DNA of 64,000 nucleotides from contig CAVXFK010000027.1 in assembly GCA_963761005.1 (NCBI GenBank), positions 310,001 to 374,000 on the forward strand, read 5' to 3'. This DNA is from DASWJZ01 sp963761005. Its GTDB lineage: Bacteria; Pseudomonadota; Alphaproteobacteria; Rhizobiales; Afifellaceae. The notes under the pieces were generated by a model. The model searched no databases, had not been told where the DNA came from, and saw nothing but the letters and a program-made list of their open reading frames with translations. The translations under genes and the position numbers were made by a program. This document shows, in pieces, positions 24,104-32,127 of the stretch (its first letter is position 1; each line of letters starts with the position of its first letter).

Positions 24104-24776
24104 GCGCGATCTTTCGCGCTGGACAGCCCGGCCACGCCCGAGCGCTGAGACAATTGAAGGGCGCTGGTGCCGGCTCGAGCGGCTCGATCCGCGCCACGGC
24201 GACAGTCTCTTCGAGGCCTCCGCCGCGCCGGGGGCGGAGGAGCGCTACCGCTACCTCTTCGAGCCGCCGCCAGCGACGCGCGCCGACTTCGATGCATGGC
24301 TCGCGAAGGCGACCGGCACCGAAGACCCGCGCTTCTATGCGGTCATCGATCCGGCGAACGGCCGGGCGGGAGGCCGGCAGGCGCTGATGCGCATCACGCC
24401 GGAGCACGGCGTCATCGAGATCGGCTCCATTCTCTGGGGCTTGAATGTCGCGCGGACGCGGATCGCGACCGAGGCGCTCTATCTCTTCGCGCGCCATGCT
24501 TTTGACGACCTCGGCTATCGTCGCTTCGAATGGAAATGCGATTCTGAGAACGCCCCGTCGCGGCGCGCGGCCGAGCGCTTCGGTTTTTCGTTCGAGGGGA
24601 TTTTCCGGAGCCACATGGTGGTCAAAGGGAGAAACCGCGATACCGCCTGGTTCGCGATGACGGAGACCGACTGGCCGCGCATCCGGGCCGGCATGGAGCG
24701 CTGGCTCGACCCGGCGAACTTCGACGCGAGCGGAAAGCAGAAGGAGCGCCTGGAGGTTCGGGCGAAAACGAACTGA
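24087..24776 (+). CDS. GNAT-family N-acetyltransferase (RimJ/RimL-like)
   Basis: 229 aa. Acetyltransf_3-type GNAT domain: WCRLERLDPRHGDSLF, FYAVIDPANGRAGGRQALMRI, EIGSILWGLNVARTRIATEALYLFARHAFDDLGYRRFEWKCDSENAPSRRAAERFGFSFEGIFRSHMVVKGRNRDTAWFAM. The acetyl-CoA loop and the N..SR.AAERFGF..EG block are the hallmark of RimJ/RimL protein-alanine acetyltransferases and of a common stand-alone group in proteobacteria. Either ATG at 24087 or 24096 can start it; both overlap the end of the PEP-mutase-like gene. Target not known. Confidence 0.88.
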   Translation: MPTMTERDLSRWTARPRPSAETIEGRWCRLERLDPRHGDSLFEASAAPGAEERYRYLFEPPPATRADFDAWLAKATGTEDPRFYAVIDPANGRAGGRQALMRITPEHGVIEIGSILWGLNVARTRIATEALYLFARHAFDDLGYRRFEWKCDSENAPSRRAAERFGFSFEGIFRSHMVVKGRNRDTAWFAMTETDWPRIRAGMERWLDPANFDASGKQKERLEVRAKTN

Positions 24777-24793
24777 GCCCGGAGAGCCGGGCG

Positions 24794-25105
24794 CTATTGC
24801 GGCTTCGGCGATTGCGGCCCGGTTATCTGGGGCGGCTTCGCCGCCCCGTCGTCCTTGGCCTCCTCGGCGAGTTTCCGCTGCATCTCGAGCAATTCCTCGC
24901 GCATCTTCGTCTTCTTGATCTCAAGCGCGAGCCAGACCTCCTCGCGCGAGAAATTGTCGAGCTTCCATATCAGGTAGAGATTCAGGATCGCGAGGCCGAT
25001 GACGAAGGCGCCGCCCCAAGGGGAATCCTTCACGAGAATGATCAGCCCCGAAAGCAGAAGCAGGGCGTTACCGATGTAAGCGGGCCACTTGTAATAGGCG
25101 GGCAT
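24794..25105 (-). CDS. small two-helix membrane protein, unknown function
   Basis: 103 aa. Two hydrophobic helices (about 7-24 and 30-48) are followed by a charged, probably coiled-coil segment KLDNFSREEVWLALEIKKTKMREELLEMQRKLAEE and a Pro/Lys tail. That layout suggests an inner-membrane anchor with a helical cytosolic arm. I do not recognise a family. Transcribed alone, convergent with the GNAT gene (17 bp) and divergent from the cation exporter (127 bp). The start follows TCCTAAGA, a poor ribosome site. Confidence 0.7.
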   Translation of the reverse strand: MPAYYKWPAYIGNALLLLSGLIILVKDSPWGGAFVIGLAILNLYLIWKLDNFSREEVWLALEIKKTKMREELLEMQRKLAEEAKDDGAAKPPQITGPQSPKPQ

Positions 25106-25232
25106 TCTTAGGAAATGCCACAGCCGGCGCGAAAAGTCGCCTGTTGCGCGACCTTGGCGGAAACCGCCCGCTTGACGGCGTTAACGGTTGGAAAAGGTGG
25201 CACAAGCGCAGTAAGCATCGGGCGAGAGACGC

Positions 25233-26213
25233 ATGAGCATTGCCCATTCGCACCGTCACCATGCCGGTGACCATGCCGGCCACGCGCACGACCATGCGCC
25301 CGCCGTCACCATGGGGAACCGGCGCCGCGTCCTCGTCGCGGCGGTGCTCACCTGCGGCTTCATGCTGGCTGAAGTGGCCGGCGGATTTTTTACCGGATCG
25401 CTCGCGCTTCTAGCCGATGCCGGCCACATGCTGACGGATTCCGTGGCGCTGGTGCTTGCCTACGTCGCCTACCGTCTGGGCGATCGTCCGGGGACGAGCC
25501 GCATGACCTACGGCTTCGACCGGATGCAGATTCTGGTCGCCTACACGAACGGGCTCACGATCCTCGCCATCGCGCTTTGGATCGTGGCGGAGGCGGTCGG
25601 CCGTCTGATGGCACCGCCGCCGATCCTCGGCGGCGCAATGTTCGGGATTGCGACGGCTGGGCTCGTCATCAACGTCGTCGTCTTCGCGGTGCTCTCCGGC
25701 GGCGACCGCGAGTCGCTCAATCTCCGCGGCGCGATCCTGCACGTGCTCGGCGACCTCCTCGGCTCTATCGCCACCATCGCCGCCGCGCTGATCATCCTGA
25801 CGACGGGCTGGCTCCCCGCCGATCCGCTGCTTTCGGTGCTGGTCGCGCTGCTTCTTGTCGTCAGCGCCTGGCGGCTGATGCGCGAGGCGGGCCTGATCCT
25901 GCTTGAAGGCGCGCCGCGCCGCATCGACCGCAACGCCGTCGCTCGCGACATCGAGAAGAATGCCGAAGGCGTGGTGGACGTGCACCACATGCACGTCTGG
26001 ACGCTCGACGGAAAGCAGCTCTTGGCGACGCTGCACGCGCGGCTTTCGCGCGGTGCCGACGCGGAGCGGAGCATCGCCGCCATCAAGGAGCGGCTGAGCG
26101 AGGCGCACAATATCCACCACGCGACGGTGGAGGTCGAGACTGGGCCGGCTTGTCCGGACGAAAGCAAAGACAGATCGGAAGAGAGGAGACGGAATGGGAC
26201 GGCTTCAGGGTAA
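25233..26213 (+). CDS. cation diffusion facilitator exporter (CzcD/ZitB type)
   Basis: 326 aa, six transmembrane helices. A histidine-rich N-terminus (HSHRHHAGDHAGHAHDHAP) binds metal. Helix 2 carries LLADAGHMLTDSVAL, with the HxxxD of site A, and helix 5 carries HVLGDLLGSIA, the second half. The C-terminal cytoplasmic domain has VVDVHHMHVWTLDGKQLLATLHARL. The two HxxxD pairs point to zinc (or zinc/cobalt/cadmium) export against protons. The last codons overlap the start of the SDR gene by 20 bp, so the operon may continue. Confidence 0.95.
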   Translation: MSIAHSHRHHAGDHAGHAHDHAPAVTMGNRRRVLVAAVLTCGFMLAEVAGGFFTGSLALLADAGHMLTDSVALVLAYVAYRLGDRPGTSRMTYGFDRMQILVAYTNGLTILAIALWIVAEAVGRLMAPPPILGGAMFGIATAGLVINVVVFAVLSGGDRESLNLRGAILHVLGDLLGSIATIAAALIILTTGWLPADPLLSVLVALLLVVSAWRLMREAGLILLEGAPRRIDRNAVARDIEKNAEGVVDVHHMHVWTLDGKQLLATLHARLSRGADAERSIAAIKERLSEAHNIHHATVEVETGPACPDESKDRSEERRRNGTASG

Positions 26214-26958
26214 ACGCGCGTTTTTGACCGCCGCCGGCCAGGGCATAGGCCGCGCCACGGCGGAAGCGTTCGCGCGCGAGGGTGCGGAGGTAATCGCGAC
26301 GGACGTCCATCCGGCGAAGCTTGAAGGCCTCGACACCGCAGGCGTCGTCCGGCTCGAAGGACTCGACGTCCGCGACACGAACGCCGTCAACGTGCTTGCC
26401 ACCTCGGTCGGGGCGATCGACGTGCTCTTCAACTGCGCCGGCTTCGTGCATCACGGCACGGTACTCGACTGCTCGGAGCAGGAGTGGGATTTTTCGTTCG
26501 ACCTGAACGTCAAGTCGATGCACCGGACGATCCGCGCCTTCCTGCCTGGCATGATGGAGCGCGCGGCGGCGCGCGGGAAATCGAGCTCGATCGTCAACAT
26601 CGCGTCGGGAGCCTCCTCGATCCGCGGCATCCCGAACCGCTATGTCTACGGCTCGACAAAGGCGGCGGTGATCGGGCTCACCAAGGCGGTCGCGGCCGAC
26701 TTCATCCGCAAGGGCATCCGCTGCAACGCGATCTGCCCCGGCACGGTGCTTTCGCCCTCGCTCGAGCAGCGCATCGAGACGCTGGGCCATGAGGTCGGTG
26801 GGCGCGAGAAGGCGATGGAGATGTTCGTCTCACGTCAGCCGATGGGCCGGCTCGGAACGGCGGAGGAGATGGCCGCCGTCGCGGTCTATCTCGCGTCCGA
26901 CGAGAGCGACTTCACCACCGGCATCACCATCTCGCCGGACGGCGGGTTCTCGCTGTGA
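26194..26958 (+). CDS. short-chain dehydrogenase/reductase, sugar-acid or hydroxybutyrate type
   Basis: 254 aa classical SDR. TAAGQGIGRATAEAFAREG (cofactor loop), DVHPAKL with the Asp that favours NAD, NCAGFVHHGT, then S..YVYGSTKAA as catalytic Ser-Tyr-Lys, and RCNAICPGTVLSPSL. The RQPMGRLGTAEEMAAVAVYLASDESDFTTG end and IVNIASGASSIRGIPNRYVYG resemble the group containing 2-keto-3-deoxy-L-fuconate dehydrogenase and BDH2-type (R)-3-hydroxybutyrate/hydroxyproline enzymes. With the sugar-acid genes nearby a sugar-acid substrate is attractive but not proven. AGAGGAG lies before the ATG. Confidence 0.9.
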   Translation: MGRLQGKRAFLTAAGQGIGRATAEAFAREGAEVIATDVHPAKLEGLDTAGVVRLEGLDVRDTNAVNVLATSVGAIDVLFNCAGFVHHGTVLDCSEQEWDFSFDLNVKSMHRTIRAFLPGMMERAAARGKSSSIVNIASGASSIRGIPNRYVYGSTKAAVIGLTKAVAADFIRKGIRCNAICPGTVLSPSLEQRIETLGHEVGGREKAMEMFVSRQPMGRLGTAEEMAAVAVYLASDESDFTTGITISPDGGFSL

Positions 26959-27173
26959 CCGGAGAGCGCGAGGACCGCCGCGGGCCTATGATCGCCTCGG
27001 CGATCATCCTGATTGTCGTGATCGCGGGCTGGTTCGCGATGCCCAGGATCATGCTCATGGTGAGCGGCGGCGGCCCGATCGCGGGCGTCGCCGTCGCCAT
27101 CGCCTTCATGCTTGCCTTCTTCGCCGTGCTGTGGCTCAGGGCGCGCTATCAACGGCGTTCCAATCGGGACTGA
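26955..27173 (+). CDS. 72-aa two-helix membrane protein, unknown function
   Basis: Starts at GTG 26955, overlapping the SDR stop as GTGA, and ends two bases before the next ATG. Two hydrophobic segments (IASAIILIVVIAGWFAMP and PIAGVAVAIAFMLAFFAVLWL) are joined by a short glycine loop with an arginine-rich tail RARYQRRSNRD, which would place the C-terminus inside by the positive-inside rule. No family recognised. The tight packing with SDR and DenD-like genes supports a real, co-translated gene. Confidence 0.7.
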   Translation: MTGEREDRRGPMIASAIILIVVIAGWFAMPRIMLMVSGGGPIAGVAVAIAFMLAFFAVLWLRARYQRRSNRD

Positions 27174-27175
27174 CG

Positions 27176-28159
27176 ATGCACATTCTCATCACCGGCGCGG
27201 CCGGCATGATCGGCCGCAAGATCACCGAGCGCATTCTTCGCGACGGCCATATCGGGCGACGCGAGGTCAACAAGCTCACACTGCACGACATCATCGAGCC
27301 GACCGCGCAGCCGACGGAGAACATCACCATCCGTCCGATCGTCGGCGACCTCGCCGACAAGCAGCTGATCGACCGGCTGCTTTCCGAGAAGCCCGACGTC
27401 GTCATGCACCTGGCGGCGATCGTCTCGGGCGAGGCGGAAGCGGATTTCGACAAGGGCTATTCGGTCAATTTCGACGGGACGCGGCTTCTCTTCGATGCCG
27501 TCAGGCTGCAGAACTCGCATCCGCGCGTCGTCTACGCCTCGTCGATCGCCGTCTACGGCGCGCCGTTCCCCGATCCGATCCCCGACGACTTCCACCTGAC
27601 GCCGCTGACGAGCTATGGCACGCAGAAAGCGGTCGGCGAGTTCCTGCTCAACGACTATTCGCGACGCGGGTTCTTCGACGGGATCGGGCTCAGGCTCCCC
27701 ACCATCTGCGTCAGGCCGGGCAAGCCCAACAAGGCAGCCTCCTCGTTCTTCTCCGGCATCATCCGCGAACCGCTCAAAGGCGAGGAGGCGCTGCTTCCGG
27801 TCGCTGACAGCGTCATGCACTGGCACGCCAGTCCGCGCTCGGCGGTCGGGTTCTTCCTGCACGCGGCGGAGATGGATCTCGATCCGGTCGGCCCGCGCCG
27901 CTGCCTGACCATGCCGGGGGTGGCGGCGACTGTCGGCGATCAGATTGCGGCGCTTCGCAAGGTGGCGGGCGAGAAGGCGGTGAAGCTCATCCGCCGCGAG
28001 CCCGACCCGGTCGTTGAGCGCATCGTCGCCGGCTGGCCGACGCGGTTTGAGGCGAAGCGCTCGCGCGCTCTCGGCTTCGTCGCAGACAAAAGCTTCGAGG
28101 CTATCATCCGTGCTCACATCGAAGACGAGCACGGCGGCAGCGCACCGGTGATGGGATAG
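27176..28159 (+). CDS. NAD-dependent epimerase/dehydratase family, D-erythronate dehydrogenase-like
   Basis: 327 aa extended SDR. Rossmann loop ITGAAGMIGRKITERIL, VMHLAAIVSGEAEADFDKGYSVNFDGT, ASSIAVYGAPFPDPIPDDF, catalytic YGTQK, RLPTICVRPGKPNKAASSFFSGIIREPLKGEEALLPV. This set is that of DenD, which oxidises D-erythronate to 2-keto-D-erythronate in the tetronate pathway. The partner genes of that pathway (a DUF1537-type kinase, an aldolase, an isomerase) are not nearby. ATG at 27176; a longer frame from 26789 is out of context. Same operon as the SDR and small membrane protein. Confidence 0.88.
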   Translation: MHILITGAAGMIGRKITERILRDGHIGRREVNKLTLHDIIEPTAQPTENITIRPIVGDLADKQLIDRLLSEKPDVVMHLAAIVSGEAEADFDKGYSVNFDGTRLLFDAVRLQNSHPRVVYASSIAVYGAPFPDPIPDDFHLTPLTSYGTQKAVGEFLLNDYSRRGFFDGIGLRLPTICVRPGKPNKAASSFFSGIIREPLKGEEALLPVADSVMHWHASPRSAVGFFLHAAEMDLDPVGPRRCLTMPGVAATVGDQIAALRKVAGEKAVKLIRREPDPVVERIVAGWPTRFEAKRSRALGFVADKSFEAIIRAHIEDEHGGSAPVMG

Positions 28160-28202
28160 CGCGCATCCCGTTCTCTCCGTGCCGTGCTAGGGAGCCGGGA
28201 GC

Positions 28203-28955
28203 GTGACGGCCGAGGCGGGCGTGCGGCAAGGCACGGAGACAAAGGCGGAGACGAAGAAGCGGACGCGCAGCAAGCAGCGGACCGGCTTCCGGCGGTGGCT
28301 GTGGCGGCTTGGGATCGTGATCCTTGCGCTTGGGCTTCTGCCCTACCTGATCGTGCCGCTCTATGCGTTTCTGAACCCGCCGGTCACGCTCGTCATGCTG
28401 CAGAACGCGCTGACCGAGGGGGGCGGCATCCACAAGACGTGGGTCGATCTCAAAGACGTCTCGCCGAACCTGATACGCGCCGTCGTCGCTGCGGAGGACG
28501 CCCGCTTCTGCTCCCACCACGGTATCGACTGGGTGGAGGTGCAGAACGCGCTCGAAGACGAAGGTGGCCCGCCGCGCGGTGCGAGCACCATCACCATGCA
28601 AGCGGCGCGCAATCTCTTCTATCCCGCCGGGCGGAGCTGGATCAGGAAGGCGCTCGAGGCGCCGCTCGCGCTCTATACCGACCTGATCCTCTCCAAGCGC
28701 CGCATCCTGGAGCTCTATCTGAACGTCGCCGAGTGGGGCCACGGCGTCTATGGGGTGGCGGAGGCGGCCAACCGGAGCTTCGGCACGCGGCCGGCGCGCC
28801 TCACGGCCGGCCAGTCGGCCCTCCTGGCGGCGTCGCTGCCGTCGCCGCAGTCCCGCAATCCGGCAAAGCCGAGCCGGGTCCTCTGGAGGGTTGCAAGACG
28901 GGTCGATCAGCGCGCGGCGACGCTCGGCCCGGCTGCGGACTGCGTGCTGAAATAG
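28203..28955 (+). CDS. mtgA: monofunctional peptidoglycan transglycosylase MtgA
   Basis: 250 aa, polymerises lipid II into glycan strands at the inner membrane. One transmembrane helix (about 32-56) follows a basic N-terminus. The GT51 domain shows VVAAEDARFCSHHGIDW with the catalytic Glu, RGASTITMQAARNLF, KALEAPLALYTDLILSKRRILELYLNVAEWG and GVYGVAEAANRSFG. No transpeptidase domain is present, as expected for MtgA. The start is GTG at 28203 with GGGAG before it. Confidence 0.95.
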   Translation: MTAEAGVRQGTETKAETKKRTRSKQRTGFRRWLWRLGIVILALGLLPYLIVPLYAFLNPPVTLVMLQNALTEGGGIHKTWVDLKDVSPNLIRAVVAAEDARFCSHHGIDWVEVQNALEDEGGPPRGASTITMQAARNLFYPAGRSWIRKALEAPLALYTDLILSKRRILELYLNVAEWGHGVYGVAEAANRSFGTRPARLTAGQSALLAASLPSPQSRNPAKPSRVLWRVARRVDQRAATLGPAADCVLK

Positions 28956-29070
28956 GTGCGATGGCTGGCCAAACCGGCGCGAAGGCTCTATAGGCCGCGC
29001 GACAAAGCTCGCCGCCGACCGCGGCGGGCGGCCCGGCCACGCCGGAACATCCTTTCCGTTGGAGCATGAA

Positions 29071-29253
29071 ATGCCAGTTCCGAAGCGAAAAACCTCGCGC
29101 ATGAAGCGCGGATTCCGCCGTTCCCACGATGCGCTCGCGAAGCCGACCTACGTGGAAGACAAGGAGTCGGGTGAGCTCAGGCGTCCGCACCACATCGACC
29201 TGAAGAGCGGCAAGTATCGCGGCCGCGAGGTCCTGGCGCCGAAGGAATCGTAG
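29071..29253 (+). CDS. rpmF: 50S ribosomal protein L32
   Basis: 60 aa: MAVPKRK-type start here MPVPKRKTSRMKRGFRRSHDAL, then a basic chain ending LKSGKYRGREVLAPKES. It is the alphaproteobacterial form without the four zinc cysteines. TTGGAG lies upstream of the ATG at 29071; an in-frame ATG four codons earlier is unlikely. It is tail-to-tail with phaR. L32 sits near the peptide exit side of the large subunit. In many relatives rpmF follows mtgA, as it does here. Confidence 0.97.
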   Translation: MPVPKRKTSRMKRGFRRSHDALAKPTYVEDKESGELRRPHHIDLKSGKYRGREVLAPKES

Positions 29254-29269
29254 GCCCGCGACCGCGGCG

Positions 29270-29861
29270 CTACTTCCGCCCGGCGATCGTATCGAGCGTC
29301 TTCTGCATCTCCGAGAGCTGACGGCGGAGCGAGTTCGATCTCCTTCTCGCTCGCCTCCGGCTGCGCGGCCGCTTCGCCCGCGCTGCGTCCGGAGTTTGCC
29401 GCGCCGGCGCCCCCGGCGAACGGCATCCACATGCGCATCGCCTCGGTGAACATCTCCATGTTCCGCCGGGTCTGCTCTTCCATAACGCCGAGCGGGCCCC
29501 CGGAGAGCGCGCGCGTCATGTGCTCGCGCAGCTTGTCCTGGTTGTGGGTGAAGGCGGAGAGCGAGGATTCGAGATAGGTCGGGATCAAGGACTGCATCTG
29601 GTCGCCGTAGAAGCGGATCAGCTGGCGCAAAAACGCGATCGGCATCAGCGGCTGCTCGCCGCGCCCTTCCTGCTCGAAGATGATCTGGCCGAGCACGGCG
29701 CGGGTGATGTCCTCGCCGGTCTTGGCGTCGGTGACCACGAAATCCTCGCCGTTCTTCACCATCCGGGCGAGGTCTTCCAGCGTGACGTAGGTCGACGTCC
29801 CCGTGTGGTAGAGCCGGCGATTGGCGTATTTCTTGATGATGGTCGGCTTTTCGCCAGCCAT
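29270..29861 (-). CDS. phaR: polyhydroxyalkanoate synthesis repressor PhaR, apparent frameshift near 3' end
   Basis: DNA-binding repressor that also senses polyhydroxybutyrate granules. The N-terminus MAGEKPTIIKKYANRRLYHTGTSTYVTLEDLARMVKNGEDFVV is the PHB/PHA accumulation regulator domain, followed by ITRAVLGQIIFEQEG and FLRQLIRFYGDQMQ (PHB_acc repeats). Up to EASEKEIE the frame is normal. Then one extra C (around 29333) shifts it; in the next frame the usual end SLRRQLSEMQKTLDTIAGRK and a stop at 29270 appear. As written, the frame would run on to 29148, through rpmF. A sequencing error or a recent mutation is likely. Coordinates given are for the restored gene. Confidence 0.88.
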
Positions 29862-29974
29862 TTTCTGCACCTCTTGCCCGTTCCCCCCACGGACCCGATA
29901 TCAGGATAGGGAGTAAGCGGCGCTCCGGTCCAGCGATTTCGCAAGTGCGGTAAGCGGGCGGATGCGCCCAGACG

Positions 29975-30004
29975 TTGACAGATATTCGCGCTACCTTCTT
30001 AACC
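29975..30004 (+). promoter_or_regulatory. candidate sigma-70 promoter for phaA
   Basis: TTGACA at 29975-29980, 18 nt, then TTAACC at 29999-30004. The -35 is perfect, the -10 is poor and the spacing slightly long. It lies about 55-60 nt before the phaA start. Confidence 0.4.
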
Positions 30005-30060
30005 TTCTTGAGCTTCTGCCGCTCAGCGCCGACCAGAGCATCGTCAAAGGAGACACACCC

Positions 30061-31236
30061 GTGACAGATATCGTGATTGCCAGCGCCGCGCGCACACCCG
30101 TCGGCTCTTTCAACGGCGCCTTCGCCACGCTTCCCGCGCACGAGCTCGGCGCGATCGCGATCAAGGGCGCGCTCGAGCGCGCCGGCGTGGCGCCGGAAGA
30201 GGTGACGGAGGTCATCCTCGGCCAGATCCTCTGTGCCGCCGAGGGGCAGAACCCGGCGCGGCAGGCCTCGATGGCTGCCGGCGTGCCCCAGGAGGTGACT
30301 GCCTGGGGGCTGAACCAGCTTTGCGGCTCCGGCCTTCGCTCCGTCGCCATCGGCATGCAACAGATCGCGATCGGCGACGCCGACATCATCGTCGCCGGCG
30401 GGCAGGAGTCGATGTCGATGGCACCGCACGCCGCGTATCTTCGCGCCGGCGTGAAGATGGGCGATTACGCCATGGTCGATACGATGCTGAAGGATGCGCT
30501 GATCGACGTCTTCAACGGCTATCACATGGGCGTCACGGCGGAGAACGTCGCCAAACGGTACCAGATCACCCGCCAGGAGCAGGATGCGTTCGCGGTCGCC
30601 TCGCAGAACAAGGCCGAGGCGGCGCAGAAGGCCGGCCGTTTCAAGGACGAGATCGTGCCGGTCACGGTGAAGACGCGGAAGGGCGATGTCGTCGTCGATC
30701 AGGACGAATATATCCGTGCGGGCGTGACGCTCGACGGCGTGGCGAAGCTCCGCCCGGCCTTCGACAAGGAAGGCACGGTGACGGCGGCGAACGCCTCCGG
30801 CATCAACGACGGCGCCGCGGCGGTGGTGCTGATGCGCGCTTCCGAGGCGAAGAAGCGTGGAATCGCGCCGCTCGCGCGCATCGTCTCCTGGGCGACGGCC
30901 GGCGTCGATCCGGCGATCATGGGAACCGGGCCCATTCCCGCCTCGCGCAAGGCGCTGGAGAAGGCGGGCTGGAAGAAGGACGACCTCGATCTCATCGAGG
31001 CGAACGAGGCGTTTGCGGCGCAGGCTTGCGCCGTCAACAAGGACCTCGGCTGGAATACCGACATCGTCAACGTCAACGGCGGCGCGATCGCCATCGGCCA
31101 TCCGGTCGGCGCGTCGGGCGCGCGGGTTTTGAACACGCTGCTCTTCGAGATGAAGCGCCGTGACGCGAAGAAGGGCCTCGCGACGCTCTGCATCGGCGGC
31201 GGCATGGGCATTGCGATGTGCGTCGAGCGCGATTGA
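30061..31236 (+). CDS. phaA: acetyl-CoA C-acetyltransferase (beta-ketothiolase)
   Basis: 391 aa thiolase joining two acetyl-CoA into acetoacetyl-CoA, first step of PHB synthesis. The nucleophile cysteine is in NQLCGSGLRSVAIG, the histidine in GGAIAIGHPVGASGAR and the second cysteine in LCIGGGMGIAMC. The start is GTG at 30061 with AAAGGAG before it, giving the normal N-terminus VTDIVIASAARTPVGSFNGAF. Followed 81 bp later by phaB and divergent from phaR, the classic arrangement. The PHB synthase phaC is not in the window. Confidence 0.97.
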   Translation: MTDIVIASAARTPVGSFNGAFATLPAHELGAIAIKGALERAGVAPEEVTEVILGQILCAAEGQNPARQASMAAGVPQEVTAWGLNQLCGSGLRSVAIGMQQIAIGDADIIVAGGQESMSMAPHAAYLRAGVKMGDYAMVDTMLKDALIDVFNGYHMGVTAENVAKRYQITRQEQDAFAVASQNKAEAAQKAGRFKDEIVPVTVKTRKGDVVVDQDEYIRAGVTLDGVAKLRPAFDKEGTVTAANASGINDGAAAVVLMRASEAKKRGIAPLARIVSWATAGVDPAIMGTGPIPASRKALEKAGWKKDDLDLIEANEAFAAQACAVNKDLGWNTDIVNVNGGAIAIGHPVGASGARVLNTLLFEMKRRDAKKGLATLCIGGGMGIAMCVERD

Positions 31237-31317
31237 CCTGCCGCAAGGAAGCGCGGGCGCGACCCGGACTTGATGCGTGAAAAGGCCGCGAGAGCCGGCC
31301 GAACCAGGGAGGAAGTC

Positions 31318-32046
31318 ATGACCAGGGTCGCGCTGGTGACAGGCGGCACGCGCGGGATCGGCGCGGCGATCGCCAAGGCGCTTTCCGCCGCCGGCCACAA
31401 GGTGGCGTCGACCTTCGCCGGCCACGTGGCGACGGCGGAGGCCTTCAAGGCGGAGACCGGCATCCCGGTCTACAAATGGGACGTCGGCGATGACACGGCA
31501 TGCGTCGACGGTGTGAAGAAGGTTGCCGACGAAGTCGGCCCCGTCGACATTCTCGTCAACAATGCCGGGATTACGCGCGACGGCTGGTTCCACAAGATGG
31601 ATCAGGCGGCGTGGTCGGCGGTGCTCAGGACCAACCTCGATTCAATGTTCAACATGACGCGGCCGGTGATCGACGGCATGCGCGAGCGCGGTTTCGGGCG
31701 CGTCGTCAACATCTCCTCCATCAACGGTCAAAAAGGCCAGCTCGGCCAGGTCAACTATTCGACCGCCAAGGCCGGCATCATTGGCTTCACGAAGGCGCTG
31801 GCGCTGGAGAACGCGCGGAAAGGCATCACCGTCAACGCCGTCTGCCCAGGCTATATCGACACCGACATGGTCCACGCCGTGTCAGAGAAGGTGCTGGAAG
31901 GCATCATCGCCCAGATCCCGATCGGGAGGCTCGGCAAGGCGGAAGAGATCGGCGCGCTGGTCGCCTATCTCGCCTCGGAACAGTCGGCTTTCATGACCGG
32001 CGCCGTGCTTTCGATCAACGGCGGCCAATACATGGCGAACGGCTGA
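31318..32046 (+). CDS. phaB: acetoacetyl-CoA reductase
   Basis: 242 aa SDR reducing acetoacetyl-CoA to (R)-3-hydroxybutyryl-CoA with NADPH. ALVTGGTRGIGAAIA (cofactor loop), ILVNNAGITRDGWFHKM (typical for PhaB), ISSINGQKGQLGQVNYSTAKAG with the catalytic Ser, Tyr and Lys, and VCPGYIDTDMV. The ATG at 31318 has GGGAGGA before it. Second step of PHB synthesis, with phaA upstream. Confidence 0.97.
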   Translation: MTRVALVTGGTRGIGAAIAKALSAAGHKVASTFAGHVATAEAFKAETGIPVYKWDVGDDTACVDGVKKVADEVGPVDILVNNAGITRDGWFHKMDQAAWSAVLRTNLDSMFNMTRPVIDGMRERGFGRVVNISSINGQKGQLGQVNYSTAKAGIIGFTKALALENARKGITVNAVCPGYIDTDMVHAVSEKVLEGIIAQIPIGRLGKAEEIGALVAYLASEQSAFMTGAVLSINGGQYMANG

Positions 32047-32127
32047 CTTGGGATCGGCCACGTCGTCTTTGCGCATTCCCTGCCCGTCGGGATATTTGGC
32101 CGGGCCGCAGGGGCTGATTCGGGGATC

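Noticed and set aside
28801..31593. 930-codon minus-strand frame over mtgA, rpmF, phaR and phaA
   Set aside because: Antisense shadow of several real genes with well-known motifs.
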